Assembly (NCBI GenBank): GCA_021234155.1
Contig: JAJEKV010000098.1
Coordinates: 483,084 to 547,083 of the forward strand
Source of the DNA: Isoetes taiwanensis
Lineage: Eukaryota > Streptophyta > Lycopodiopsida > Isoetales > Isoetaceae
Length of the DNA: 64,000 bases
Direction of reading: 5' to 3'
Both the position numbers and the translations under genes were made by a program. This document shows positions 1 through 10,299 of the stretch, one piece after another (position 1 is the stretch's first letter; each line of letters starts with the position of its first letter). Under the pieces are notes generated by a model. It ran no database searches and was not told where the DNA came from. It saw only the letters and a program-made list of their open reading frames with translations.

Positions 1-309
1 AATTGAGAATTGGTGGCAACAAACTGAAGCTTTTTCATAGTATTTCTCTTAATCTGCCTTCTGTGCATAAGAGAATCTCTGCTTTAAAATATTATGCTAT
101 TCTTGTGAAAATCAATAAATGTGGAGTTAAACTTGACAATCTTTAGGTCATTTGTCTAAATCTCCATAAGGGAATTCTCATAAATGCCATGTAGTGGCTT
201 CATTTCCCATATATCATGATTGAATGTGGTTGCAAAAGGAGTGCTGCTTTCTTTCTGAATCATGACCGTGTATAAATTGTGACATCTGCATTTTTTTGCC
301 TCTGCAGGC

Positions 310-555
310 GCGGCATCTGACATCTTAGCTGCCACATTTCTGCTTGTACGCGGACGCCTTGTGGATGTGGCATTCACGGAAACCACAGATGCAGCCGCAC
401 GTTGCAGGGTGCGTGGACTGAATAGAATGCCAGCGCTACAAAGAAAGTATCCAGACGCTCTTTGCAATCAATGCGGACACCACAGAGTTGTCGCATCCGC
501 CTGCTATGCAAACATGGCTGCAAGGATGGGATTTTTTGATATGGGTGGTGGATAA
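310..555 (+). other. exon-like open frame, unidentified
   Basis: An 82-codon open stretch, clearly richer in GC than its surroundings, begins just after a pyrimidine-rich tract ending in TCTGCAG (301-307), which looks like a splice acceptor. It runs to a TAA at 553-555. The predicted peptide starts AASDILAATFLLVRGR and ends in NMAARMGFFDMGGG. I do not recognise a family. The GC contrast and acceptor-like start make it a better exon candidate than the overlapping minus-strand frames, but no partner exon is visible and chance is possible. Confidence 0.22.
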
Positions 556-1020
556 TGGGATTTTTTGACGAGTGTGAAGAAGCTATTACAACATGGCATT
601 TTGGGTCGATCCAATAATTGATTGAGTGCATTCGGACTGCTAAATTAGTTGATTGATCAACTATTTGAGAGACATTTGAAGCAGGATCGGCAATCTTCTT
701 GCTGGATCCCGACCAACCTACTGAAAATCTCTTGCCCAGATCCCTACTAGCCTATTAGCTACATATTTCAAATCTGATTTCTTACTTTATTTCTGATTCA
801 TTTGATTCTTTGTTGACCTCTTTTCCAATTCACACATCAATCTTCATGGAGAGTTTGCCATTCACAATGCAGAAATTTACCCAGGTGATAGAAGTTGAGC
901 AAACTGCAGTCTCACTTGAATCCTTGCAACATCGCGCTGAAGGATTGCTCATATCAAGTGAGGTCTTCTATAGTCTCGACACCCATGCCATCGAGAGGAG
1001 ATTCTGTCACGATCTACTCA
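556..1020. other. unassigned spacer
   Basis: AT-rich sequence with only short overlapping frames of unlike composition. I see no coding signature, inverted ends or duplication here. Confidence 0.5.
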
Positions 1021-1425
1021 AACAAAAGTATGCAAGTATTACAAAATGCAATACAAAATGCAAGTGTTCGTGTCCACAATATACAAGAAGCAAATTATGT
1101 CCAAAGTACACGTGTAGCACCATCTCCAAAGTACGCCATTGGCATGTTCATAGTATGCGTCCACATATCCATATTACGCGTGTCTGCAAGTTATAGAAGC
1201 AGTACGAAATGCAAACGTTCATGTCCAAAGTATACACTTGGCAAACTGTCTACAAAGAATACATGTAGTGCAAGTCCAAAGTCCGCATGTTCTAAGTGTG
1301 TTTAAAGTATACAAGTAGTACAAAATGCATGCAAGTGTTCGTGTCCAAATCATAAAAGTCATACAAGTCCGAAGTTTGCATCTCCAAAAATAGTTCGTCC
1401 AAATGTATGCAAGCAGTACATGCTC
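1021..1425. repeat. degenerate short tandem repeats
   Basis: A loose repetition of ~25-40-bp units built from the motifs acaaaatgcaagtg, ttcgtgtcca and ccaaagtatacaag. Examples are at 1045-1080, 1200-1240 and 1310-1355. Copies differ in length and carry many substitutions, so this is an old, diverged minisatellite. The two overlapping plus-strand open frames across it are products of the repeat, not genes. Confidence 0.5.
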
Positions 1426-1435
1426 AATGGTTGCG

Positions 1436-1884
1436 TTTGCCACATACCCCTAACTTTTCAAAAATTTATGGAATGCCCCTGGTCAATGTATCTGGCCATG
1501 TTGAATTTCGTATATCACAAGATGCCCTTGTATTTTGTGTATTTCCTAAGATGCCCTTGATGCTACAGTAACATCGTTGCAATGCTGTTTGCTTTTTTCG
1601 AATGCTACAGTAATATCGATTCATGCTACAGTGACCCATCGCTATAACCCATTGCTTATAATCGATTTTATTCATTGATTTTTAAAGCAACAGCAAGGCC
1701 ATGTGTTGGAGCGATCCAAAATTGCCATCCGAAATTGCCACACAGTGTTTTCCCACATGGATCCTAAATTGCCATAAGGGCATTTCAGGAGAACTTAAAA
1801 CTTAAGGGTAATTGAACAATTTTCAAAACTACAAAATACATTGGCATTCCATAAATTTTTGAAAAGTTAGGGGTATGTGGCAAA
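1436..1884. mobile_element. MITE with 42-bp perfect terminal inverted repeats
   Basis: The left end (1436-1477) starts tttgccacatacccctaac, and its exact reverse complement closes the element at 1843-1884, giving two matching 42-bp arms around a ~365-bp core without coding capacity. The core has repeated 'atgctacagta' and 'aaattgcca' motifs. No convincing target-site duplication is visible at either edge, so the superfamily is open. Immediately right of it, 1893-1922 carries a second terminus-like motif (gggtattttgtagttttt) related to the ends of the element at 2601. Confidence 0.7.
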
Positions 1885-1922
1885 ATTAGTCAAAACATGA
1901 GGGTATTTTGTAGTTTTTCCCT

Positions 1923-2600
1923 AAAATTTACAAGTACTTCAATATTTAAAATTTCCCCATCCAAAATAATATACAAGTCCAACAAAATTGTACATAAGTT
2001 AACAGTCTTTCTTTTGAAACAATTGTTGTCATAAAGAGTGGGTCAGTGATATCACCTGGGCATGCTTCTATTGTCCCGCTATAGACGTCCGCCTGGGCAT
2101 GCCGTAAACTGCATATTGCGCCTCGTAAATGAGCCATCCACACCCCATGGCGCAAAGCTTGCTTCTGAGCATAGCATCCATTATACACTTGATGTGATAC
2201 CAATGGCCACATCCTAGCGTGTACCACCCCACCTAAGATAGGATGTGTACCACCCCACCTGAGAAAGTCCCTTCTAACAGATTAACCTAGGCCTTGGATG
2301 GCGCCATTGCTGCTCATACAAGTATTTTCAATTGTATAATGAAACTTGGTTCTCAATACTTGGACATAAAAAGTCACGAGTCAGTAGTTTGTCGATATCA
2401 AGCTTTTTTAGCTACTTATATTTAGTTCGTCCATCAAGTGTGTTTAACTCCTGCCCTAAAGTTAGCCTTCTTGGCAGCTGCCTTCCAGCTCTAAAGTTAG
2501 CCTTCTTCGTAGCCGCCTTCCACAATATTCATTGCATGTTTGGTGCTGACAACACCGCTATTAAGATTAAAGATTCTGACGCAAGTTGTGCATTACAATT
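1923..2600. other. unassigned spacer
   Basis: No coding family recognised. It holds a short local duplication, 'tgtgtaccaccccacct' repeated near 2217-2262, and a repeat of 'taaagttagccttctt' near 2456-2510. The plus-strand open frame at 2332-2616 has no family signature. Confidence 0.4.
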
Positions 2601-3042
2601 TAGGAAAAAACTCTGAAATACCCTTATGTTTTGCTAAAATTAAGAAAATGCCCCTAGTTTTGGGGGTATTTTTATGCAAATGATCATAACTTTTGTGTGA
2701 TGATCCAAATGAGAATGAGCCTTTCAGAGCTATTGTAAAGGAGGATGAGATCTTTCCATAAAAGGTAAGATCATATAAATCGGAGTCTTAAATCACAAGT
2801 TATGCTATTTTTAATACACAAGAAAATTGTAGAAATTTCAGAGGGATTTACGAGACCATAACTTGAGATTTCGGAATCCGATTCAGGAGATGTTAACTTT
2901 CATGAAAAGATCTCAATCTCTTCTACAATATATCTGAAAGACTCATTCTCATTTGGATCATCACAAAAAAGTTATGATCATTTCCATAAAAATACCCCCA
3001 AAACTAGGGGCGTTTTGTTAATTTTAGCAAAACATAAGGGTA
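2601..3042. mobile_element. fold-back element, left arm, core and most of right arm
   Basis: Two long arms face each other. The left begins taggaaaaaactctgaaata at 2601 and continues past acccttatgttttgct. The right arm, ending at 3042, is its reverse complement (..agcaaaacataagggta). The arms match over about 200 bp with scattered differences, around a short centre near 2800-2860. The outermost 18 bp of the right arm is missing here and reappears at 6056-6073, after the 3043-6046 insertion. Without that insertion the element would be about 460 bp. No coding capacity. Such long-armed elements are usually mobilised in trans, but the source family cannot be named. Confidence 0.75.
3034..3042 (+). 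repeat. 9-bp direct repeat, left copy (ATAAGGGTA)
   Basis: ATAAGGGTA stands here and again at 6047-6055. Deleting one copy together with 3043-6046 restores an uninterrupted fold-back arm identical to the other arm at this point, so the pair behaves as a target-site duplication. Nine bases is the length typical of Mutator-like elements. Confidence 0.75.
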
Positions 3043-3070
3043 CTAGTAATAGTGCCCAGCGTTGCTGGGC
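3043..3070 (-). other. Helitron-like 3' terminus with hairpin
   Basis: CTAG at 3043-3046, then the palindrome gcccagc-gtt-gctgggc at 3054-3070. It has the same plan as the termini at 20829, 34770 and 47809, which share CTAG, a GTGCC start and a perfect or near-perfect GC-rich stem. Confidence 0.6.
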
Positions 3071-3349
3071 TATAACACAGTTATCAGGTTCAACGTTGTA
3101 AGATTTGCCCCATCATTACTGGTGTGCAATTTGGGCTTAAATTTTGTGTAGTATTCTCATGCCTGATGCATTTTGAACGCTCCTGGCGTACCTAAATTGT
3201 CTTACTTTTACATTAGAACAAATAGTTACAGTGCCCAACAATGATCGATAGGCATAGCTTGGGACTTCCATATTATAGTGTGGGACTTTCCATGTTTATT
3301 TTCCATGCGTTCAAGACTTTAGGTTCATTCAAGTGATAATTTTTGTAAG

Positions 3350-3470
3350 TTTATTGATCCGTTCTCCTCAACATTTATTTAGCTAAGATTATAATATGAT
3401 TATTGTCTACAGTGTGTCCGTTCAAGTGATAATTTCTCTAAGTTTATTGATCCATTCTCCACAATTAGAA
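3350..3470 (+). repeat. spaced direct repeat
   Basis: The ~35-bp sequence starting ttcaagtgataatttttgta recurs about 90 bp downstream (ttcaagtgataatttctcta), both followed by a stretch reading agtttattgatcc. A few substitutions separate the copies. No function inferred. Confidence 0.5.
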
Positions 3471-3730
3471 CTGCAATGTAACTGAAGCATTAGCGTTATG
3501 GTTATAAGATAGTGAATATTGGCTAAGTGTCACAATGCAACATTTGGCCTCTATTATTTTATTGCTAAGTGTAAGGGCATGTGATTGCACAATCCTTGTA
3601 AAACAATTTGTGATTGCAACAAACAAAACCATGCTCTCCTTAACATAACTTGCAATGTGACCATGGGTGCACTATAAGACTCAATGGAGAGAGTCAAAAG
3701 AGGGCACTTTTGGTCTACATAAGAGATGTA

Positions 3731-3824
3731 TATAAAAGCTAAGTGGGAGATGAATAAATTATTGCCAATGCCCTGAGATGTATAAAAGCTAAGCGGGAGA
3801 TGAATAAATTATTGCCAATGCCCT
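3731..3824 (+). repeat. ~50-bp tandem duplication
   Basis: The segment containing ataaaagctaagtgggagat and attgccaatgccct is present twice in a row with one substitution (gtggg/gcggg), so the duplication is young. It lies inside the 3043-6046 insertion. Confidence 0.7.
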
Positions 3825-4737
3825 ATTGTTTAAAGTGGTTACCAAGCTTTTGAACAATTCTCAACCGCTGGCCCTCCACGCCATCTCTTCGTTTTGCCTC
3901 TAGATCTGAATCAGAGATAAAATGGACAAAGTCTTGCCATGGCAATCCAATGGTATCACCATTCCCTTGGATTTGGGGATCCACTTATCCACTAATTCAT
4001 CCAGCATGTTCCTCTTTCCTTCATTACATTTGCAGCCAATACTGTGTTGTCCTTGGACTTCTAAATATTGCTACAACTTATACCAGACTTGACCTATCTA
4101 AGCCAATATCATGTTGATCCGAAGCAATCACATTGTTCTGAGACTGCCTCCTTCACTATCTTGCTGGAACAACTATTTATGGATTATTTTATCAGAGCAC
4201 AGAGACTCCTTTCTTATACAGATTCTTTGATGCTGATTAGGAAGGGAATACAGATGATCAAAAATCCACTTCTGAATTTATGTTCACATTTAAAATGCAC
4301 CAACTCCACCTACAACTCACAGTGGCCTCTATTCACAGTCATGCCAATCTGGTCAGTATAAAAAAGGAAACATGTCTGTTAATAGGCTACCTTATAGCAA
4401 TATTTGTATGCTCGGCATAGGCAACAGCTAGATGATGCAATAGAAACTTGAAGGTGAAAGAGACATTGACAAACGATCAATCAATGTCAAGCCCTACAAG
4501 AAAATAAAAATTAAATGCTTCATAAAGCAACTTCATGCTTTAGTATGAAAGGAGCTGTGGATTTACTTTAATGCTAAATCGCAAGAGATGTTGAATTAAG
4601 AATTGAGAATTTTTCTCATGGTAGAATACTTTCCAAACTGGCAGCAAAATGCAGCTTACAGAATATATGTTATCCTTAAAGTAAGTGGATGTTGCAGCTA
4701 TTAAGAAGGACAATAATTCAATTCTCCAAACTGCTAC

Positions 4738-4823
4738 CTCAAATTTGCGGAGGCTTTTGTTTTGAGATATTCTAAATTGCTCTTCAAGTATTTTGCTGCC
4801 TGAAGTAGTCCTACGCTTTCTTC
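4738..4823 (-). pseudogene. captured exon candidate, unidentified
   Basis: On the minus strand an 86-bp open segment is bounded by TGCCAG (acceptor-like, upstream) and GTAGCA (donor-like, downstream). One frame is free of stops and reads EESVGLLQAAKYLKSNLEYL..KTKASANLR, an alpha-helical, ordinary-looking protein segment. I do not recognise the protein. The boundary signals on both sides and the protein-like composition make it a reasonable captured exon inside the 3043-6046 element, but the larger minus-strand open frame spanning 4540-4971 is probably not translated as such. Confidence 0.35.
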
Positions 4824-5104
4824 CTGGCAAAAAGCACAACAAAATAGCATTATTAACAGCAGGCAAAATTATAAGGTGATGGAAATTTAAAATGCTCCAT
4901 ATGGAAGCAACATATATATTTTCTTTTGCTTTGCCTGATGCCCTTACAATTTTATCATTATGAAATTTCATATCCTATAAGGGGCTGTAGAGCACTTAGG
5001 ACCTCTAAAAGCTTAGTCCTTTTTTGTTTGATCACTTTATATCAGGAACTCCTCAGCCTTGTAGAACTTTAAAGTGAAAGAACACTTGATCATACCTTCA
5101 TCAA

Positions 5105-5290
5105 GTTCAAATTGGCCAGATAGATATCGCAATAGAAGTGGTCCCGATTGAAGATTTGCCCCTTTATAACATAGATCTAAAGCAGAACAGGTGGTTTCCG
5201 GATGCGGTAGAAACCTTCAGAGCTCGCATTTTGGAAGTCGATGGCTTCTTAGTAAAAGAATATGCCATAGCTAACCTCTTGGTGGTGTAG
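5105..5290 (+). pseudogene. NADPH-dependent FMN reductase (NQR-like) fragment
   Basis: A 61-codon frame ending in TAG at 5288-5290 contains IEDLPLYNIDLKQN, then WFPDAVETFRARILEVDGFL. This is the pattern of flavodoxin-fold NAD(P)H:quinone/FMN reductases (soluble plant NQR and bacterial chromate-reductase relatives), where '..LPLYN.DL...FP..V..FR..I..AD..LF.SPEY' is conserved between the FMN-binding loop and the second flavin loop. The SPEYN motif is degraded here (KEYAIAN), and the sequence stops soon after. The N-terminal FMN loop and the C-terminal half are absent. It is a dead fragment inside the 3043-6046 element, on the strand opposite to that element's presumed direction. Family assignment is from memory of motifs. 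Confidence 0.6.
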
Positions 5291-5764
5291 AAGAAATAGG
5301 CTTAAGCCATGGCCACAAACAGAAGACAACGCCTAACAAATCCCTGCAAAGAATATCACCACAAATAGTGAATTTGTGATTGTCTGGAATTCGTATGTCC
5401 ACTAAAGTAGGAAGGGAGAGAAGCAATTCTTTTGCCTGCAAAAGAATCTGAAAGGCATACCTGCAGAAATCTGATAAGATTCAAGCCCTTATGAATTTAA
5501 ACAAAACAACAATCATGAAGCCTCTTCTTTGCTTCCATATATACCTTCTATAAACTGTCTTTTGATTTTAGTCTTCCATCATCTTTTTAATAAAATCCAG
5601 TGTCAAGTCCCCTTCAATCCGAGCACCAATATATGAATCGTGAACCTCTGTAAAAATATGCATATCGCAATATCAATTCCAGGAAAAGCATTAGCCAAGC
5701 AATATATTACATTTCGTAATAAAAGACGTACCTATCGCTTCAAGATTTATAGACTGGATATAGC

Positions 5765-5872
5765 ATTCCAAAATTCTTCAAGAAGCACCGCCGAAAGTGG
5801 ATCCGGGAAGCTGCTACAGATGCAGAGGTCGAAATGGCCAAAGCTGCTACAGATGAAGCTACACTTGCCTGA
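5765..5872 (+). pseudogene. C-terminal exon-like segment, unidentified
   Basis: A 35-codon frame ending at TGA 5870-5872 reads IPKFFKKHRRKWIREAATDA, then EVEMAKAATDEATLA. It looks like a charged helical protein C-terminus rather than random frame. A 'tttatag' stands 11-14 bases upstream and could be a decayed acceptor. I do not recognise the family and cannot tell whether it came from the same source gene as the reductase fragment 475 bp upstream; the TatB/A-like look of the tail is not enough for a name. Confidence 0.35.
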
Positions 5873-6046
5873 TATCCATCGCCATATTCACCTTCGTGGC
5901 TAGAGTAGGCATCAGAACGGGCTTGATAGGGTAACAAAACTTGTTACCCATTTTTTAATTGAATCCTCATCGTCCAACTACGTCAATCAAATCATGGCCA
6001 TTGAATCTAGGGCTGGATGCAACACAGTAAAACATTATAATATAGG

Positions 6047-6073
6047 ATAAGGGTATTTCAGAGTTTTTCCCTA
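6047..6073 (+). repeat. 9-bp repeat, right copy, and displaced fold-back arm tip
   Basis: ATAAGGGTA (6047-6055) repeats 3034-3042 and is followed by tttcagagtttttcccta, the missing outer 18 bp of the fold-back right arm (reverse complement of the left tip at 2601-2618 with one mismatch). Confidence 0.75.
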
Positions 6074-6441
6074 CTATTTACCAATTTACCAAGGAACTTG
6101 TCACTGAGCAAGCAGGATGTGTTGAGCGATGCACTGCACAAGCACAAAAATGCCTATTCTTCAAGTCAAAATCCAACCTGAAATAGTCCAATTAAAGTCC
6201 TATATGCATCAATATTTCCATCAAATGAGTTTGAGCTACTATACATAGAAAGTAACACATTCATTCATATGCATGCACAACGCTTCACCTTTCAGGTTCG
6301 GTTGTGGCTTCTCCCTCCTCCATGTGTGGATTCTTCACCGAAATCTATCTTGGATGTAAGCCTTTTGTGAGTTATTATGAATATCTTAGCATTCATCTTG
6401 TGATTTGAGATGGAAAACCTTTGGCCGAATTTGTCCTTGAA
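6074..6441. other. unassigned spacer
   Basis: AT-rich, no frame or repeat that I can support. It separates the inserted element from the PPR remnant. Confidence 0.5.
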
Positions 6442-7862
6442 TTATGTTAGACAAACTACCTTACCAAAAAGTGGCTGAATATTCTCCCAAAGGAATAATG
6501 TTTGTTCTATATCATCATATGTTCTGCAGGCACCGAGCAATGCCCTAAGTAGCACTCCATCAACTTGAATATGCGCTCTTCCAAAAGTATTCTGCTTCAT
6601 CAAGGCAACCAACCCGAGCAAGACAATCCACCATGCATCCAAACTGCTCCATTGTTGGTGTGATATTAAATATGTCATTGAAATCAATAGAACAGCGAGA
6701 CCCATCAAACCTTTATGGCTGAAAGCATATAGTATGCTACTGACTGTCAACTCGTCTTGCGGTATACATGTCCTTTGCATCTCTTTAAACAAATAACATG
6801 CTTCATTTTCACAGCCATGTCTCTCATATGATGAGATTATAGCATTCCACGAGATGATATTTGGTTGATGCAATTCAAGAAAAACCTTACTTGTCAGACA
6901 ACCACAATTAGCATATAAATTCATAATTGTATTGATCACTTCTCATTCAACTCATTGAGATCAAATTTGGAAGTCAAAATGAAAGCATGAATCTCTTTAC
7001 CCTTTGTCAATGATGCTATGTCAGCACATGCGTCCAGAACACTGATGAAAGTGATCTTGTTTGGGTTCAAACCTTGCCACATTTGCCAGAAAACTTGGAA
7101 CGAGATTCCAGCGTGCCCATTCTTGGCATGTATTGCAATCATTGTGTTCCATGAGATGACGTTATGGTCCTTATGTGCATCCACTACTCCCACATTTACC
7201 GTATATACTCAGAAGGGCATTCTCCAGAACAACATCTGACCCCAATCCTATAAGAAGAACTCTGCCATGGAATAGTTTATCCTGTGCTTTGTCCATTAAA
7301 ATACTCAGCATAACGTTCATTGTGAATTTATTTGGCGTCACATGTTCAAACTGCATTTCTTGGAAAATTTGCAATGCCTCCATTGTATTCCCAATATGAA
7401 TATACGCCCTGATCATTGATGTCCATGAACTGATGTTCCATGTTGGCAGATTACAAAATACATGCTTTGCAGCCTCAAAATTTCCACATTTTGCATACAT
7501 ATTTATTAATGCTGTTCCTACAATGACATGTGAAGCATAGTCACTTTTTAGAATTAAAGCATGAACAAGCTTGTCCCCGCCAAGATTGTGCCATGTAAAG
7601 AAGCTAAGGACTGTACTAAAGGTGAAGTCATTTGGCTCCATCCCATCAGCCCACGTCTGTCCAAGTAGTCAAATGGCTTCCTTGCCATAAATATGGCAAT
7701 AAGAAGAGTCCATGAAAAAACATGTGCACCCGCACCCGTATTATATCGAACACAATGCATGCAGAATCCAACATCTTGAAGTTGTCATAGATCTCAATGC
7801 TAAGATTGTTGAGAAACCCATTACGTCGTTTCTCACTCTTGAGTATCTTTGCATGGAACAAT
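6442..7862 (-). pseudogene. PPR protein (PLS type) pseudogene 1
   Basis: Pentatricopeptide repeat proteins bind organellar RNA for editing, splicing or stability. Read from 7862 leftwards the fragments line up as consecutive repeats: LFHAKILKSEKRR; HVFSWTLLIAIFMARK; MEPNDFTFSTVLSFF with VHALILKSDYASHVIVGTAL and NMYAKCGNFEAAKHVF; SSWTSMIRAYIHIGNTMEAL; VTPNKFTMNVMLSIL; VISWNTMIAIHAKNGHAGIS; PNKITFISVLDACA; LYANCGCLTSKVF; IISWNAIISSYERHG; then an E-domain-like tail (GVLLRALLGACRTYDDIEQT). The long-short PLS pattern with GK.IHA and SWN.MI is clear. The reading frame changes at least four times (near 7860, 7650, 7190, 6935), and there is no full start or C-terminal DYW domain. It is a decayed gene; nothing suggests introns. 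Confidence 0.85.
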
Positions 7863-9274
7863 TTATTTATTGCTATACTTTTTCAGGTTGTCATAGCTTT
7901 GCAAATTTGATGCAAGAAAAGCATTTTCACGTGCATAATTTTGACCTGTAAAACAACACACAATACAATAAAGGCTCTCTCCATGTTCAACATAAGAGAT
8001 TACATGTTTCAAAGCTGCAAGTGCAACACTAGCGTCCAAATAAAAAATGACTCTGCTGAGACAATATATGGTTTTCTCTATTTCTATGTTTGTATCTATC
8101 ATCGCACTGTAAGTACATGATAGAAAGAGATGGTAACGCGCATACTCCATATATTCGAATAGCTATTCTGTACTGTCATTAACACAAGAATAATCTAGCT
8201 GACGTAAAACACATCACTTCTGGGGCCGCTTGAACGGAAATTTGGAAGTCAAATGACATACTTGCAAATGTAGGCCTTAAGTGAAGCATCTGTTGAATCT
8301 GTTGACTTTATTGCTGCTGCTCCCTGTTCATGCTGATCTTTCTCAACTCAAACCACAATTAACAGATTATAAACACATGCTTATTTGCGAATAGGAGGGA
8401 TCCACTTAACAGCACACTGATGTATCAGTAGACAAACTTGAAACCTATTTAACCTAGCCAAGTGACTTACCAGTTTCAGGAAGAACTACTTGGTAAGATG
8501 ACCTTTGTCTTGCTTCAAAAAATTGTGAGGATAAAGACATGTTAGTGTCTTCTATATGGACAGGTTCTCACAGCTAAGATTGTGGATATTTCTGTTGGAA
8601 TCTCTATGACATATGGTAGATTCAGGACAAGTCTTTGCCCTCCAATCCATACACATGCTCGCTGCTGATACATGAGCTCTTACGCCCTCACAAGTTTGCC
8701 ACTTGCAAATGGAAATTAGCACCCAGAGGACACATTTACTAATTGCTACATGCATCTATTTGTCCAAGTCCTGTAAGAAAGCTATCACTATAAATCTACT
8801 AAAAAATAGTTACCTTATTGGAAGATCGAAAATGATCATGCACTCAATTGAAGAATATGCAGACTGTAGGGCATAAAGACAGCTTGCAGACTCCTTTCCA
8901 CTTATTAACCCCAGTTGCTTTTCAAGGTTATACACATGTATTGGTTTCTTTTCTCTGTTGCAGTCATAAACATTAAACCACCAGGTCTGTAGTATTTTGT
9001 GCATCATTAGAATATGTTCAGCAATCCTTTACTCTTTAAGAATTAGCATAGGCCCTAAAGACACAGAAAATAGGCATCCACAACATGACAAGCGATATGG
9101 AATATTACTATGAAACTTTCTGCCTCATCTAAAAGTTCTTTTCCAAGCGGGCTCTGTTGTTACTGTGAGCTGTAATTTCCACCCACAGTGAGAAAGTGAA
9201 ATGGACCATTCGGGATTATTTGGTCAACTAGACGCATTGTTAGTAACCATCACCATGTTGTGCATGGATAGATT
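7863..9274. other. spacer between two PPR remnants
   Basis: A few open frames (7863-8150, 8552-8755 and 8810-9007, minus strand) show no family signature. The minus-strand frame ending at 7863 has 'ASNLQSYDNLKK', which could be the decayed residue just upstream of the first PPR motif of pseudogene 1. Nothing else identified. Confidence 0.4.
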
Positions 9275-10235
9275 TTATGGCATTCCATGGGATGTATCTT
9301 GCTCATGGATTTTACCAAAAACAACCTGTGCTGCATCCAAACTTCCACACTTTCCATACATATGAACAAGTGCATTTCCAACAGTAACTTTAGCTTCCAA
9401 TCCATATTCAACAGTACATGCATAAACCTTCTTGCCTGCCATCAATATTATTAAAACATGCATTGAACGTGACATAAATGTTACTTTATCTGGGCTAAAA
9501 CTTCAACATAACATTTCTTAGAAAAGGTCGAGATCTTTTCTCTGCAATAACGATACGATTCGACACCATATCAGCTTCTCAATCCTCTCAAACACAACAG
9601 GTGTGGCCCAAATCCGCAAATCTATAATTTGTCTTGAATAATAGTGTTATCTACTAAGATGTCTTCTCCAATTAGATTGTTAACAATTCAGGAATTTGTG
9701 TACCTATTGATAAACAAAGCATGTAACAAGTCTAATGCTATCATGTTCAAATGGCAACTGGTCTGAGCATAGCTTGCAATCCAATTCGATTGTTAACAAT
9801 TCAAGAATTTGTTTACCTATTGGTAAACAAAGAATATAACAAGTGTAATGCTATCATGCTCAAATGGCAAACTGTTCTGAGCATAGCTTGCAATCATTGC
9901 ACTCCATGAAATATAAGCGACCACATTTACAGTAAGCATTCAAGCGAGCAGTCATTAGAACTACATCTGCGAAGTACACACTAGTGGTATGCAGGCGGCA
10001 CATCCTTCATGAATTCTTGTATTAAGAATGGCTTATGAAGTTTAATTTATCTGGTTTAATGCCTCCTAAGTGCAGATGATCTAAGAACAAACATGTATTC
10101 TCATCACCACATCATGCACGCTACTACCTCAGCATTCCGTGATATTACATTTTTTTTTTCCATCTGGTCAAACACCATATTTATGTAACTAATACTGGAA
10201 TGGATAAGCTTGCCTTCTGCTTGGGCCCTAGAGGT
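9275..10235 (-). pseudogene. PPR protein pseudogene 2
   Basis: Translation of the minus strand in shifting frames gives, in order: AEGKLIHSSIS; VFDQMEKKNVISRNAEVVAC (10180-10120); LHLGGIKPDKLNFIS; VYFADVVLMTARLNAYCKCG; ISWSAMIASYAQN (about 9920-9880); GKKVYACTVEYGLEAKVTVG with NALVHMYGKCGSLDAAQVVF (about 9440-9300); then GKIHEQD. This is the standard succession of PPR helices (A: ..WNAMI..; B: ..KPD..TF..VL; 'NALV.MYGKCGSL..A..VF'). Frames break repeatedly, and a 113-bp tandem duplication (9668-9894) lies inside. It is separate from pseudogene 1, since both contain their own 'GK.IH' segments; they could be decayed neighbours of one family or pieces of one disrupted locus. Confidence 0.75.
9668..9894 (+). 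repeat. 113-bp tandem duplication
   Basis: The sequence from gattgttaacaattcaggaa (9675) through gagcatagcttgcaat is repeated at 9788-9894 with several substitutions and one indel. It lies within PPR pseudogene 2 and arose after that gene lost its frame or as part of the loss. Confidence 0.8.
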
Positions 10236-10299
10236 GGCACATGCATATATGACACATTGATAAATACACGTTTTCATGTACGTGATATATATTGATATG

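Larger units (their letters stand above)
3043..6046 (-). mobile_element. 3.0-kb gene-capturing insertion, Helitron-like ends
   Basis: Read on the minus strand, the insertion starts (T)CCTATATTATAATG and ends with a GC-rich hairpin (loop gtt; stem gcccagc/gctgggc at 3054-3070), eight bases, then CTAG. It lies between A and T. TC start, 3' hairpin, CTAG end and A/T target are the Helitron hallmarks. However, the flanks also carry a 9-bp direct repeat (3034-3042, 6047-6055), which Helitrons do not make and Mutator-like elements do; the terminal inverted repeat needed for a MULE is weak at best (CTA..TA..TG). It has no helicase, Rep or transposase. It carries a reductase-like fragment and two other exon-like segments, so it is a non-autonomous element of the gene-capturing type. 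Confidence 0.65.
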
